From assembly GCA_014529385.2 (NCBI GenBank), contig CM043966.1, positions 93,325,087 to 93,389,086 of the forward strand: 64,000 nt of DNA. Reading direction: 5' to 3'. This document shows, one piece after another, positions 32,010 to 42,871 of the stretch; within the stretch, counting starts at the first letter, position 1; each line of letters opens with the position of its first letter. The notes under the pieces were generated by a model that was not told the origin of the DNA, did no database searches, and saw only the letters and a program-made list of their open reading frames with translations. A program made the position numbers and the translations under genes. The DNA is from Adiantum capillus-veneris (taxonomy: Eukaryota > Streptophyta > Polypodiopsida > Polypodiales > Pteridaceae).

Positions 32010-32618
32010 TAGTCACCACCCGAAACAGAAATAGAAAAACCGGTGTTTCGGAGTTTCGCCCGAGGCATAAATGGTTGAGAAACGACACTTTTTATTTCCA
32101 ATTTGTAAACAATGTATTTCATAAAACAAGTATCATAGGAGGGGCCATATGTGTATTCAAAATTGAAAAATGAGAAGACCTAATTCAAACGTTACAAACT
32201 TAATGCTCAAACATAGAAACGGTAAACCAGTATAAACCTATTGGTTTACAACTTAGCACTTCTTAGAATGGTTTTAAACAAGCCCTAGTACTTCATGGTG
32301 TGATGAGTCAAACCAAGATACAATCACATATGATACATGTAAGTTTGTAACATATGACATGTCAAAATGTCAAAAGCCATGACTCATAGTATCCATGATC
32401 CAAAACATCAATGTCATAAAACCCGGTCAAAGGTCAGAGTCCTAATATGTCTAATACATATTACTGAAATCACTACAAACATAAGATAGGGTCCATAATC
32501 AAAATAGTAGGTCATAATGTGAATGATCATGCTCAAATATGAGTGGTAAGCATCATCCTCAGCCTCATCCTCTTTGCAACCCCACTGGAAGAAGAGGAAC
32601 AGGACTCTTTTGAACTCG

Positions 32619-33475
32619 CTAAAGATACAACTGCACTAGTGCCAGCAACTTGAGCAACTCTCCTTGCCGCCGCTCTCCCCTTGTATCATGAGCTGGAGCA
32701 ATAGCCTCCTCATAGAGCAAGGCATACAAATCACGCTCGTGCTGTGGGATATCTGGAATGTCACGCACCCTCTCAATGTCAATTGTATCGACATTGACCT
32801 GTGTAGGCTCGGGGGAATCAGAAAGCTTCTCGAGCAATTGTAAGTTGCAATTACAAAACACCAATCGCTCAAGTGGCAAGGTTGTCAGCTTATTTATCTT
32901 CTTTGTATGGAAGAGGGCCAAATGACTCCAATTCTCTTACAAGGACCAACAACACAATCTTGTGAGAGGACTCGAATGGCAAGGCGTTTCTGCAAACAAC
33001 ACATGACAATAAAGGGGGACAACTGCATTAAACACTTGGTTTTGCAAAGCTTAATGGCAAAGCCTAGAATGTATTGTGGGGGATTAAGAAAGTGTATTTA
33101 CCAAAGTAGGTGCACAATTCCCATACTTCTCCCACAATGAGACATGCTGGAGCTGTCTGTCCCGAAGCTTTGCAATGGCTCGACCAAAGTGAAAGGCCAA
33201 CAAATCATCTTCTATTCTTCTTGCCATCGTTACATCACCTCGCGTGTACTATGCCACATACTCTTGAAATCCCTTGTCTAGCTCATCTGACAGAAATTGG
33301 TCTTCACTATGCCATAAAGGGTGTAACACATGCGCCACAACATGGATTGGTTTGTGAAACCAATTCCATCGTGATTCCCACACCTCTCTCAACTCATCAA
33401 CCTTGTGACATTGATTGGCATGACACATATGACATAAACAAAGGGGCAAATAAAATTCAGCCAATTAAAACATGA
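32619..33475 (-). pseudogene. hAT transposase C-terminal region
   Basis: Frame 33464-33249 reads WNWFHKPIHVVAHVLHPLWH and FLSDELDKGFQEYV, a typical hAT stretch after the core. Frame 32921-32619 reads LALFHTKKINKLTTLPLERLVFCNCNLQLL, the C-terminal dimerisation motif, followed by an acidic tail. An untranslatable stretch between them (about 33240-32925) has probably decayed, or holds an intron. Confidence 0.85.
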
Positions 33476-33505
33476 GATTTGAAGTAGCTACAAATGAGAT
33501 AGGAC

Positions 33506-34558
33506 TTACTTGTCCGATGGAAAGTATGTTTTCCTGCTGAGAGCTTCCCCAATTTTATCTATGTACTTGTAGAGTAGGTCTAATGTCCTTCCCGCCATGT
33601 CGGTGATGTGTAGAACCGTGTAGATTGGATTCAGGGATTTTACCAATGCCTCCGTCTCCATCCACCAAGATTCATCGAAAATATTACGCCGAAACTCAGT
33701 AATGTCATTCCAAGCAAGCCATTCATCACAGCTAATTGTGCGTATAAGATTTTGCCGCACTCTAATGAGACGCTCAAGCACAATGAACATGTAACCAAAC
33801 CTAGTGGAGGAGGGCTTCAAGAGCTCCAAAGTACTATTGGCACGCAACATGCCGAGTGCTTTAGGCCTCTTAGTCACAAACTTGACCATTTTTCTAGCAG
33901 TAGCAAAGAGCTCACTTACCCAAGGTATATTGCCAATATCCTCAATGAGCAAGTCCAAGGAATGAGAAGCACAAGGTGTCCACACAATGGTAGGAAACTC
34001 ATTTGCCAACATGTGTCCTGCTGATACACAATTGTTGCCATTGTCAGTCACTACTTGCACAACATGCTCTTTTCCAATCGCCTCGATGATCCTTTTAATT
34101 TGTCCAAAGATGTAAGCACCTGTAATAGTGACACCAGCACCTGAAGTATCTATGGCCTTCCAAAACATAGTTCCCTTGCATGAAGAAATCAAGACATTGT
34201 AGACACTTCTCTTGCACACGTCTGACCAATTGTCACAAAGAATATTGCATCCATACTTCTTCCATGTTTCCTTCAGGAAATCAAGCTGAGCGTCTACACT
34301 TATCTTCTCCTACTTAAGCTCTCGTGTTCGCAATGTCTCAAATGAAGGACCTTCTCACTCACATCCTATGCGACTCACTGCCCTCATTGTCCTCTTCCAT
34401 TGCTTTGTTCTGGCCACATTGAATGGAATATCACATCTTATGAAGAGGCGTGTCACCTCACAGGTAGCTATCTTCATAGCTTGCTTTTGAATGCTAGCTT
34501 TAATGCTTGCAGATTGGAGAGTGATCGGCCCCTTTTTACCTCCATCAACATTAGGCAA
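33506..34558 (-). pseudogene. hAT transposase catalytic region
   Basis: Minus-strand frames from 34558 and 34219 together give LFIRCDIPFNVARTKQW, then a linker readable between them, then VVTDNGNNCVSAGHMLANEF, TPCASHSLDLLIEDIG and a KPSSTRFGYMFIVLERLI stretch. This is the DUF659/RNase H-like core of hAT transposases, including the TDNG and CxxH regions. At least two frameshifts or stops interrupt it near 34370-34220. Confidence 0.88.
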
Positions 34559-34585
34559 AGGAGTCCTTTTTCCATGAGAAATGGA

Positions 34586-34921
34586 TCACGCACCTGCACT
34601 TCCTGCTGTGGACTCCAACCGACTTCTTTTTGAGCTCAATTGGCTTGCTTCTCTTGCACTTTGACTTGTTTGAGTCTCCTCTTCAATGCCGACCAAAGCC
34701 AAGCGTTTTGCTTTCCACTCTGTAAGGCCAATTTTCACATCAGCTAGGATGTGTTCACAAGGTGCCATATCCTTGCCAAGTACATGCCCAAGGTGATCTT
34801 TCACTCGAGTTACAGTCCCCATCTTCTCAAGCCCACAAAAGTTGCATCTCCATTTTTTTGAGCCCCCTCTTCCTCCATAGCATGCCAATTTGGTCACATA
34901 CCTCCAATATGGGTCTGTCAT
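34586..34921 (-). pseudogene. BED zinc finger of the hAT transposase
   Basis: An ATG at 34921 opens a 111-codon stretch: DPYWRYVTKL, then KWRCNFCGLEKMGTVTRVKDHLGH, a BED-type finger with Cys pair CNFC and downstream His residues. This domain binds transposon ends in many hAT transposases. The frame ends in a Ser-rich linker and the protein continues in another frame. The ATG is probably the real start. Confidence 0.85.
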
Positions 34922-35164
34922 GGTGTGCGTGAAGACCTAGGAGCCGTGCAAGGTACGCACACAATGCACACGCTCAGCCCATAAAACCCACACACTGTCA
35001 CATGTGACATTAGGCACTTAGATAGCCTTAGATGGCAATGCAGAGCACATAGGATTAGGAGCGCAAAGAGGGGCGCACACAAGCAGAAATGTTTTAAAAG
35101 AATGACATTCCAAAACGCCGTTTCAGCCAGTCTGAAATGGTAGGGAAACTCCGTTCCAACGAGT

Positions 35165-35338
35165 TTGCGTGCCCGTTCAGTGGGCGGTACGCACTAGGAG
35201 CTTGACAAAGAGGAGATCCATCGCGATAGATCCGAGATCTATTGGCTGCCCGTCACGGAGAGGTGGTTTGCTCGCGGTTGCAAACAAGTTCATCACCCGA
35301 TTCACCCTTTTCCGTTGCACTTTTGACATGGTATTAGA
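35165..35338 (+). repeat. Copia 5' LTR, right part
   Basis: Matches 47480-47653 (gtgcccgttcagtggg, ctaggagcttgac, gctgcccgtcacggagaggtgg) and ends ttttgaca. Confidence 0.93.
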
Positions 35339-35351
35339 GCCACGACGTCCT
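35339..35351 (+). promoter_or_regulatory. Copia primer binding site
   Basis: tggtattagagcc directly after the LTR; one change from the initiator-Met complement. Confidence 0.88.
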
Positions 35352-35519
35352 CTCGAATTGGATCAGTGATTTGTGCAAGTTTGTGGTGCTGATTTTTCGC
35401 GACGAAAGGAGACGGTTTGCTGTTTTTTCTGCTGTTTTCACTCTTTTGGGGCTGATCTCGGCTGAAGTGGGCAGATTTTCAGATTTTAACTTCTACATCA
35501 ACTTAGCCTTACCACATGC

Positions 35520-36560
35520 CTAAATTCTCCAACACCATGGAGAGGAGTGATGATTCTGAAACCAATTCAGCCCGTGGTGACGAACTACATCATGAGGATG
35601 GGATCGGTAGCGGTGAGACCACTGTCAACGAGGAATGGGGAGACTGGTTTGAGTTCTATTTTAGCGTAGGTGATCAATGAATCAAGATAACTACACTCCC
35701 TACCTTTCCCTCGGATCGGCAATTGAATGGAGACAACTATGCCTTTTGGAAAGCTACCATGATGACGGTCTTCGACTCTTACGAGCTTGGAGGTTTTGTC
35801 TCAAGCGACTTTCAGAAGCCAAAGGACTTGATGGGAGCGAAGTTATGGGAGCGTGTCAATGCTTGGATCTGGTCTTTCATTATCCTCAACAATACACCAT
35901 CAGTTATTAGCCATATATGATTGATGAAAGATGCGAAGTTGATTTGGGATCGGCTTTCTTCCCTTTATGATCGAGTTCTCCAATGAAGCGGATAGCCCTT
36001 GAGGTGCAGTTGAGGACCATGGATGCGAAGCACTCTTCCATGCAAGATCATATCAACAAGATGCATGAGCTTCAATAAGAGATACTTCATGTGGGAAAGC
36101 TTATTAGTTCAGAGGATATGTCCATCCAGCTTTTGGCCCAATTGCCTTCTCGGTACACCAACTTCTATTCTTCCTTGATTATGAGTGGCCGATTGAAGCG
36201 GAGCTATCTCTTGGGACGAGATTATTCCAATGGAATTGGACCAAGAGGAGCGGTTCAATACAGGGAAGAAGTTCGGCTCTGAAGGCTTGACCAGTTCTTC
36301 CAACAACAAGAAGAAGCAGAAGGGTAAGAAGAAAAGCAACAACACCAAAGACAAGAAGAGTGATGCTGAGCGTGAGGCCTTGAAGCGGAGCAACATTGCA
36401 ACAATTGTGGTGAGAAGGGGCATTATTGGAGAATGCGCCAAAGCGAGTTGGAGATGCTTCGACTTCTCCGACGGCAGTGGTGCAGCCACCCGCCTTTGTT
36501 CATTTGGAGATTCTCCCCTTGATGGACTCTCCACGGACATCGGAGGCTACGATGGCTCTT
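35520..36560 (+). pseudogene. Copia gag
   Basis: The UBN2-type capsid is readable from 35720: LNGDNYAFWKATMM, SELGGF-like text, KLIWDRLSSLYD. Stops follow from about 35918. A Lys-rich segment (KKKQKGKKKSNNTKDKKSD) at 36305-36365 and a decayed Cys-His knuckle near 36395-36435 precede the protease. No continuous frame survives. Confidence 0.8.
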
Positions 36561-37000
36561 GCGGGTCGAGATGATCGTGATTGGATTCTTGACAGTGGTG
36601 CCTCACGGCACATGACACCTTCGAAGGGTCTTTTGTCCAACATGCGACGACACTGCTGTATCATTTTCATTGGCGACAAATCTGAAATTCCTATTCACAG
36701 CGAGGATTCCATGGAGCTCATTCCCAACGACAGAGGAGGTATGCATACCTCCAAGGTACTTTCTGCTCCAAAGTTGGGATTTCATCTTATGTCTGAGAGG
36801 ATTCGATATCTATTCGGGATCGGCAATCCGGCAAAGAGGTCAGAGGGGGCTCGATAGAGAACGGACTCTACAGGCTCCATGCTCTTTCTTCATCAACTCG
36901 GATACCCATATGTGGTCTTTGGCATTACATGTTTGGTCATTTGAACAATGGTGCTCTTTGGCTTGCTTTTCGTGAGCAGATGCTTACAAGCTTACCATAT
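36561..37000 (+). pseudogene. Copia protease and pre-integrase region
   Basis: The protease motif DWILDSGASRHMTP at about 36577-36618 has an intact D-S-G-A loop. The domain continues to LSAPKLGFHLMS. After a frameshift the GAG-pre-integrase signature (LYRLHAL, then the HxxxGH-type MFGHLNNGAL) is readable near 36868-36960. Confidence 0.85.
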
Positions 37001-37720
37001 GTTGGGAGTAAGCATGGGAAATGCATTACTTGCATTCGTGGGAAGCAACATTGAGAATCTATTCAGAGGGTTGCTACACGCTGAGCCATTGCCGTATTTG
37101 AGTTGGTTCACACCGACCTTTGTGGACCTATGTAGACCCCTTCCCTCTGCAAGGCTCTTTAATTCATGTTGTTGGTGGATGATTTCAGCCGCTTTACCAA
37201 GGTGTATTTTCTACAACACAAGCATGAGGCATTTAGCCTCTTCAAGAATTGGTGTGGAGAAGGAAAGCAATCAAGTTTTCAAGACTATTCGATCGGACAA
37301 AGGTGGGGAGTTGACTTCCAATGCTTTTATTCAGTTTTGTGTAGACCAGGGCATCAAGCGAGAGCTTGCAAATACCAGTTGACCTTTAGAGAATGGAATT
37401 GTGGAGCGGAAGAGTAGGATAGTGGTAGAAATGGCACCGACCATGATTGAGCATCAAGGTTTACCAAAGTCCTTATGGGCAGAGGCAGTTGCCACGGCTG
37501 TCCACACCATCAACCGATCTCCAACCTCTTCAGTTCCTAAGAAGATACCATTTGAAGCCTATTTTGGTAAGAAGTCCGACGTCTCCCACTTTCGGATTTT
37601 TGGGAGCGATGCCTATGTCCATGTACCTAAGGAGCAAAGGGGGAAGTTCGACCCCAAAACCCGGAGAATGATTTTTGTTGGCTACAACTCTTTCCAAGGG
37701 ATATCGACTCTATGATCCAA
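37000..37720 (+). pseudogene. Copia integrase
   Basis: Cys pair CITC near 37025; core start VHTDLCGP; FMLLVDDFSRFTKVYF near 37162; catalytic Glu region LENGIVERKSRIV near 37388; then LPKSLWAEAVATAVHTINRSPTSSV and RIFGSDAYVHVPKEQRGKFDPK. This is a full-length integrase in pieces, with several stops and shifts. Confidence 0.88.
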
Positions 37721-38361
37721 AGAAAAGGGATATTGTACTCAGCCGTGATGTCTTCTTCGACGAGATTTTACCTTCAGAGGGGGCTTCCGCTCCCAAGTCT
37801 TCCACGACGACCCTCGATTTGCCGATACTTGGAGACCCGGATTTTGATTTGCCTCTTGATGAGCCCTCTTCTCCTACCCCTGTCCCTCGGGCTTTGGAGG
37901 AGCATACACCCATTCCCGATGATGCAGATGACAGTGGTTCTCATCGTAGTGCCGAGTTAGAGCCAGGTATACCAGTAGCTTTTCCCCTGGGGAGCTCGAC
38001 CAACAAGTTACCAAAGTGGCTATTGGAGACTTCGCAAGATTCAACAACTTCGGATTTTCCACCTGATTGGCGTGAAGCCCTACATGATGATCTTAGCGAC
38101 TTCAACTTGTTGAGGTGGATGACCCTTTACTACAGGTTTACTATGCTTTGATGTCCAGAGTGATCAAGGATAGAGATCCTCTTCTTGATTCGATCAAGAA
38201 GAACAATACTTGGGTGTCTTGGGTGTTGGTTTTATGGCTTGCCAAGCGGAAAGTGATTGGTGTCAAATGGGTCTACACGACCAAGTACAAATCTGATGGT
38301 TCTTTGGACAAGCACAAGGCAAGACTAGTTGCCAAAGGCTTTTCTCAAAAACCCGGTGTAT
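37675..38361 (+). pseudogene. Copia linker and reverse transcriptase start
   Basis: Frame 37675-38151 carries YRLYDPKKRDIVLSRDVFFDE and an acidic, Pro-rich linker. Frame 38115-38361 carries the reverse transcriptase start (a WVLVLW... stretch, VIGVKWVYTTKYKSDGSLDKHKARLVAKGFSQKPG). At 38361 element E interrupts; the sense continues at 42056 with VDYEETFAPTARM. Confidence 0.88.
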
Positions 38362-38553
38362 GTTGGGGTTAAGGCCTATGTGCCTTGACCGGTCGCCCAG
38401 GTCATGGGCGCCCGCCCACTGTTACCCTATACTTATAGTGAGTATACTGTATAGGGGGAGCTGCCACTTCACTGTCTCCCCACCCACATCGTGTGTGTGT
38501 CTCCTTCTCTCTCTCTCTCACTCTCCGTCTGTGGTGCTCCCCGATCCCCTTCA
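38362..38553 (+). repeat. Extra inverted LTR of E
   Basis: 192 bp, tgttggggttaagg...cttca, followed by attgg as at a normal LTR/primer junction. Nearly perfect inverted copy of 38564-38754. Confidence 0.95.
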
Positions 38554-38563
38554 ATTGGTCAAT

Positions 38564-38768
38564 TGAAGGGGATCGGGGAGCACCACAGACGGAGAGTGAG
38601 ATAGAGAGAAGGAGACACACACACGATGTGGGTGGGGAGACAGTGAAGTGGCAGCTCCCCCTATACAGTATACTCACTATAAGTATAGGGTAACAGTGGG
38701 CGGGCGCCCATGACCTGGGCGACCGGTCAAGGCACATAGGCCTTAACCCCAACAACCTCCCACTTAAA
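38564..38768 (-). repeat. 3' LTR and polypurine tract of E
   Basis: LTR 38754-38564 on the minus strand, preceded by the purine-rich tract tttaagtgggaggt (38768-38755). Confidence 0.93.
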
Positions 38769-38829
38769 GGCCAATGTGCCTTTAAGCAAGATCTACTAGT
38801 GTATAACTAATAGAAGGTGAGATATTCTC

Positions 38830-40491
38830 TCAACCTATGCCCACTGACTCTCGATGAGCTAGTGCATCCGGCTCTATTGATAGACAAACATCCTGCTGCG
38901 GAAGCCACACAGAGCTAGCTCCAAGCTCTGCAAAGAGTCTACAAGAGCTCATGCACTTCTGCAAGTATCGGTCCAATACCTGCAAACCTCCCCTATGCTC
39001 TATGCCGAGATCAGTCATCGAACAACTAATCAACCCTGCTGCAAATGCTCCCACTGCAGCTGCTATGTCGGGCCTCGAGATCAACATCTCGTACATGAGG
39101 ACACCGAACGTTGATGCAACCCTGGCAACCTCTGCCACCTCCAACTCAGAACTCAACTCATGGCAATCTTGTCGCCTATCATAGAGACCATGGCACTCTG
39201 ACTCCGAGCTTTGGAGTGACTCCTCGTGCCCACCACATATCACATGTGTACCAAGAGTATCCATCTGTCCTGAATCTGCATCAAGCTCTGGCATAAGCAT
39301 ATCAAGAAATGACTCCATAATAGCCGACATCTCAATATCCATGTGAGTCATCTCTGTCATCACCTCTGATGACTCATCCTGCTGTGACTCACTAGAGCTG
39401 TCCCGCTCTACCTGTGCATCCGTAGACGCAACCTGCACAACAAGGTCACTACTCTGCACTCCATGCAAAGCATCCTGTAACCCACAAGCAAAAGAGACTC
39501 GCCTGCTCTCTCGCTCTCTACCTGGCTGCATGATCACAGAGACAACACAGTCTCTCACGTGATCCACATGCAATGGGTAACCTGTACCACTCCTGGCACC
39601 TCTCGCAATCACTAGCGAACCCAAATGCATCACAAAATCTCGCTCTCGTAGCGAAATCTGACATCCACAGTCTCTAAGCTGACCAATCAAGATCAAACTC
39701 ACTGTCAAATCTGGTACATAGCGCACATGTCGTAACAAGTAAGATGCACCACTCGGTAATGACAGTCTCACTCCTGCACCTGCTATCGCATGCACTGATC
39801 CATCGGTCAAACGTACACTGCCAAGCATCCCGCTAGAATAGCTACAAAACCATGCACGATGCGGCGTGTCATGAAACATAGCATCTGCGTCTAGCAACCA
39901 CTGCGAAGGGAGTGCACTATCCACATGTATAGCATCTCGTGCATAGCTCGAGGTAAAAGTGACATCCCCGTCACTAGTATACTTCGACACTACATCTGCC
40001 TCAACTGTCAAAGCAACTGAGTCCATGGCATCACTACATACATCTCTGAGACTGCCATGTCTCCTACGATGCCGCATACGACGAAAACAGCGCCGTCTAA
40101 CGTGTCCAGAATGACCACAATACCAACATATCACCTGTCGGCGTACTCGTGAATGTACATGTCTCACACGAGTCCTTGATGACTCAGATCTATCATACAT
40201 ATCATGTAATCTGTGCCAAAGTGCTCTCGAAGTAGTCTCATACATAACAAGAGCATATACAGATTCCGCAAGGTGCAAAGAGAGCGTAGATAGTGCCATC
40301 TCCTCTAGCTCCTGCCACTGATCGTCAGACATGTTTGAAGGTCTACCTGCATCACCACTCAATGGTCGATGCAACCCTCGCTGTGTCAATGCATCAAGCA
40401 TACACTCTCTCCATGCCGCAAAGTCTGACCCATCAAACATGCGCATCACCTGCAGAGAACACCGTACGCAAATGCTGAGTGCAACCCGCAA
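38830..40491 (-). CDS. Gag-protease-(RT remnant) fusion frame of E
   Basis: One uninterrupted 553-codon frame. Residues about 18-120: Copia-type capsid (FDGSDFAAWRECMLDAL, ALWHRLHDMYDRS). Residues 122-135: CCHC knuckle CWYCGHSGHVRRRC. Residues about 197-270: Copia protease (QWLLDADAMFHDTPHR, RLTDGSVHAIAGAG, VPDLTVSLILIGQL) with DADA in place of D-S-G-A. Residues about 330-460: Ser/Asp/Glu-rich linker. Residues about 460-512: the end of a Copia reverse transcriptase (LMYEMLISRPDIAAAVG, LQVLDRYLQ). Integrase and most of the reverse transcriptase are deleted, yet the frame is clean. It would act, if at all, as a structural protein. Confidence 0.85.
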   Translation of the reverse strand: MRVALSICVRCSLQVMRMFDGSDFAAWRECMLDALTQRGLHRPLSGDAGRPSNMSDDQWQELEEMALSTLSLHLAESVYALVMYETTSRALWHRLHDMYDRSESSRTRVRHVHSRVRRQVICWYCGHSGHVRRRCFRRMRHRRRHGSLRDVCSDAMDSVALTVEADVVSKYTSDGDVTFTSSYARDAIHVDSALPSQWLLDADAMFHDTPHRAWFCSYSSGMLGSVRLTDGSVHAIAGAGVRLSLPSGASYLLRHVRYVPDLTVSLILIGQLRDCGCQISLRERDFVMHLGSLVIARGARSGTGYPLHVDHVRDCVVSVIMQPGRERESRRVSFACGLQDALHGVQSSDLVVQVASTDAQVERDSSSESQQDESSEVMTEMTHMDIEMSAIMESFLDMLMPELDADSGQMDTLGTHVICGGHEESLQSSESECHGLYDRRQDCHELSSELEVAEVARVASTFGVLMYEMLISRPDIAAAVGAFAAGLISCSMTDLGIEHRGGLQVLDRYLQKCMSSCRLFAELGASSVWLPQQDVCLSIEPDALAHRESVGIG

Positions 40492-41850
40492 TCTCTACCT
40501 AGATCGCATAAATGATACGCATAAAACTCCCGGGAAAATTTCGCCAAAGTTTCGACGCACAATGGCTATCAACACAAAATAACCATTGTCCTGCAAGCTC
40601 AATACAATGAGCAATCAATGCGCATCAAACTATACTCAACATACATGCATAAGCTCTGCAAAACTATGGCAAACAATGCTCGAGATCACAAGACTCTCCC
40701 ACTTGAGAGCAAACCACTGTCTCAAGCAAAGAAAGATACACAACTCCTCGCTCTTGCGAGAGTGGATACAAAAAACACAAAACTGTGTCCAAACTGACAA
40801 AACCTGTCAAAGTGAGAGTAAACACTCGATCACAAACTATGGCGAGAATCTGGGAAAAATCCGACAGAATTTCCCCTGAAAACTGAGCAAAAAACTCAAG
40901 TACAATCTCTACCATAAACCATAACACTACTCAATGCCAATGAGTAGAAATGCCAAAATGGCTCCACATTTTCACATACGATGGCAATCCGCACTCAACG
41001 TACATCAACGGAGTGACCGCGCATAAGCAAGCGCCAAAAGATTTGCAATCCGGAAACTTGATCAATGCGAAAACAATGCTCTCAAGAGAGCTCACTGGCA
41101 CTTGAAAGTGCTCCCCAAAATGCATGTATAATAGGCATCAACCAAGCGCCATAACCATATGCAAACCATCCGCAAAGACCATGAATCCAAGCACAAAATC
41201 ACTGCCAAAGTATCCTGTGAAAACCAGTGAAAGAAGCTCCACCTGTGTGCTCCAAAAACCTGCGTCTCTCAAGAGACCGCTTCGGTGGTGTGTAAACGCC
41301 TCCGTACTTCGTTGCCCAAGTCTACCAAAAAAACCCTCAAACCACAAGCTTAACACAAGCTGCAATTGCATCTTCAGCTCAGAATTTATGCACTCAACTT
41401 CAAGCATCTCCCGTGCTTCCAAAAGTGCATCAAACTCGCACACAATGCGACAACAGAAAATCTGGAATTTCTGTATACAGTCAGTCTGAGCTGAATATCA
41501 GCAAAACGGTGAGGAATTTGCAAAAAGTTTCTTCTATAAAGTTGTAGACCACGTCGAAACGGATGGGAATCGTGGACAGAATTCTCAGATCTGCATTCTA
41601 CAAGGAGAAAAACGAATCTGAAAACAGTGCTGCTGCGCACACAGTTTTAGGACAGCACCTTCACTTACACACAATCTTCCACACTCCTTTCTGAGCTTCC
41701 ACAAGAGCATACATCACTTTCAACTGAGCTCACAAGCTTCCATTGCATTCTCACAAAGCTTCCAAGCTTTCTTAATCTCTCTACTGTCGAGAGCGAGCGA
41801 GCTATCGCCTCGAAGCTCTCAAAGCCGTCGTGCTCTCCGTGGTCACCATA
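40492..41850 (-). other. Leader of E
   Basis: About 1.36 kb between primer site and frame. No protein domain on either strand; the minus strand has scattered short frames only. Confidence 0.6.
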
Positions 41851-42055
41851 GCTCTGATACCAATTGAAGTGGATCGGGGAGCACCACAGACGGAGAGTGA
41901 GAGAGAGAGAAGGAGACACACACACAATGTGGGTGGGGAGACTGTGAAGTGGCAGCTCCCCCTATACAATATACTCACTATAAGTATAGGGCAACAGTGG
42001 GCGGGCGCCCATGACCTGGGCGACCGGTCAAGGCACATAGGCCTTAACCCCAACA
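41851..42055 (-). repeat. 5' LTR and primer site of E
   Basis: LTR 42055-41865. The minus strand then reads ATTGGTATCAGAGC, an initiator-Met primer site (41862-41851). Confidence 0.93.
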
Positions 42056-42871
42056 GTGTAGACTACGAGGAGACCTTTGCACCGACCGCAAGGATGGCGA
42101 CCATTCGGATTGTTTTTTCCCTTGTTGCCTTTTTCAGGTGGTCGGTTTTTCAGATGGATGTTGTTTTGGCATTCCTCAATGGTGATCTAGAGGAGGAGGT
42201 GTATGTGGAGCAACCTCTTTGTAGGTTACTCAAGGCCTCTTTGGCCTAAAGCAATCTCCTCGAACGTGGTACCAGAAAATTGAATCATTCTGCTTGCGAC
42301 ACTCCTTTTGACGAGCTTCTGCTGACCGAGACTTGTACATTTAACAAGAGGAGGGATTAGTGACACTTGTTATCCTCTACATCGACGATCTTGTGTGATT
42401 ACAGGTAGCCATGTTGTGCACATCCGCAATATTATGGCAACCTTGGCAAAGGAGTTTGAGATGACAGATCTTGGCTTGCTTCTTCGTTTTCTTGAATTGA
42501 AGGTTTGGTAGACAGAGGAAGGCATCTTTCTCTCTCAAGAGTTGTACATCCAAGAATTGTTGGAAGCATTTGGTATGATCGAGTGCAAACCTATCTCAAC
42601 TCCCATGGATCCCAGTCAAAAGTTGTCACAGTTTGATCTCCCTATTGTAGCATATGCTACACAATATCGAAAACTGGTTGGTCCTCTCATTTAGGTTCTC
42701 AACACCCGATTTGATGTCAGTTTCCTGGTGGGTCTTTTCAATTTTTTCATGCAGAAACCCGTCAAGTCACATATGGAGCAGACTCTTCGGATCCTGCGGT
42801 ATTTGAAGGTGACCCAAGTCATTAGGCATATACTATGCTGCTGGAGGTACAGACTCCCAAATCATTCTACG
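42056..42871 (+). pseudogene. Copia reverse transcriptase, main part
   Basis: Continues the Copia frame after E: VDYEETFAPTARMATIRIVFSLVAF, FQMDVVLAFLNGDLEEEVYVEQP. Later parts are readable in shifting frames, including a decayed YIDDL-type site near 42370-42400 and LRYLKV near 42798. Element C interrupts at 42872. Confidence 0.85.

Larger units (their letters stand above)
32010..35164 (-). mobile_element. hAT-type DNA transposon
   Basis: About 3.15 kb lies between the two parts of the Copia 5' LTR and carries, on the minus strand, a BED zinc finger, the hAT transposase core and the C-terminal dimerisation region in order. About 55 bases of LTR are missing at the junction compared with the 3' LTR, and I could not find a clean 8-bp duplication or terminal inverted repeats, so the exact ends are approximate. 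Confidence 0.85.
38362..42055 (-). mobile_element. Short-LTR Copia-like element E with an LTR palindrome
   Basis: The target duplication gtgta is exact (38357-38361 and 42056-42060). On the minus strand: 5' LTR 42055-41865 (191 bp), primer site, about 1.4 kb leader, one 553-codon frame, polypurine tract, 3' LTR 38754-38564 (191 bp), a 10-bp spacer, then an inverted third LTR 38553-38362. Both outer ends are therefore LTR starts (TGTTGGGG). It sits in the Copia reverse transcriptase. Confidence 0.92.

Noticed and set aside
40293-41489. Short plus-strand frames opposite element E
   Set aside because: Antisense or leader frames without motifs or conserved context.
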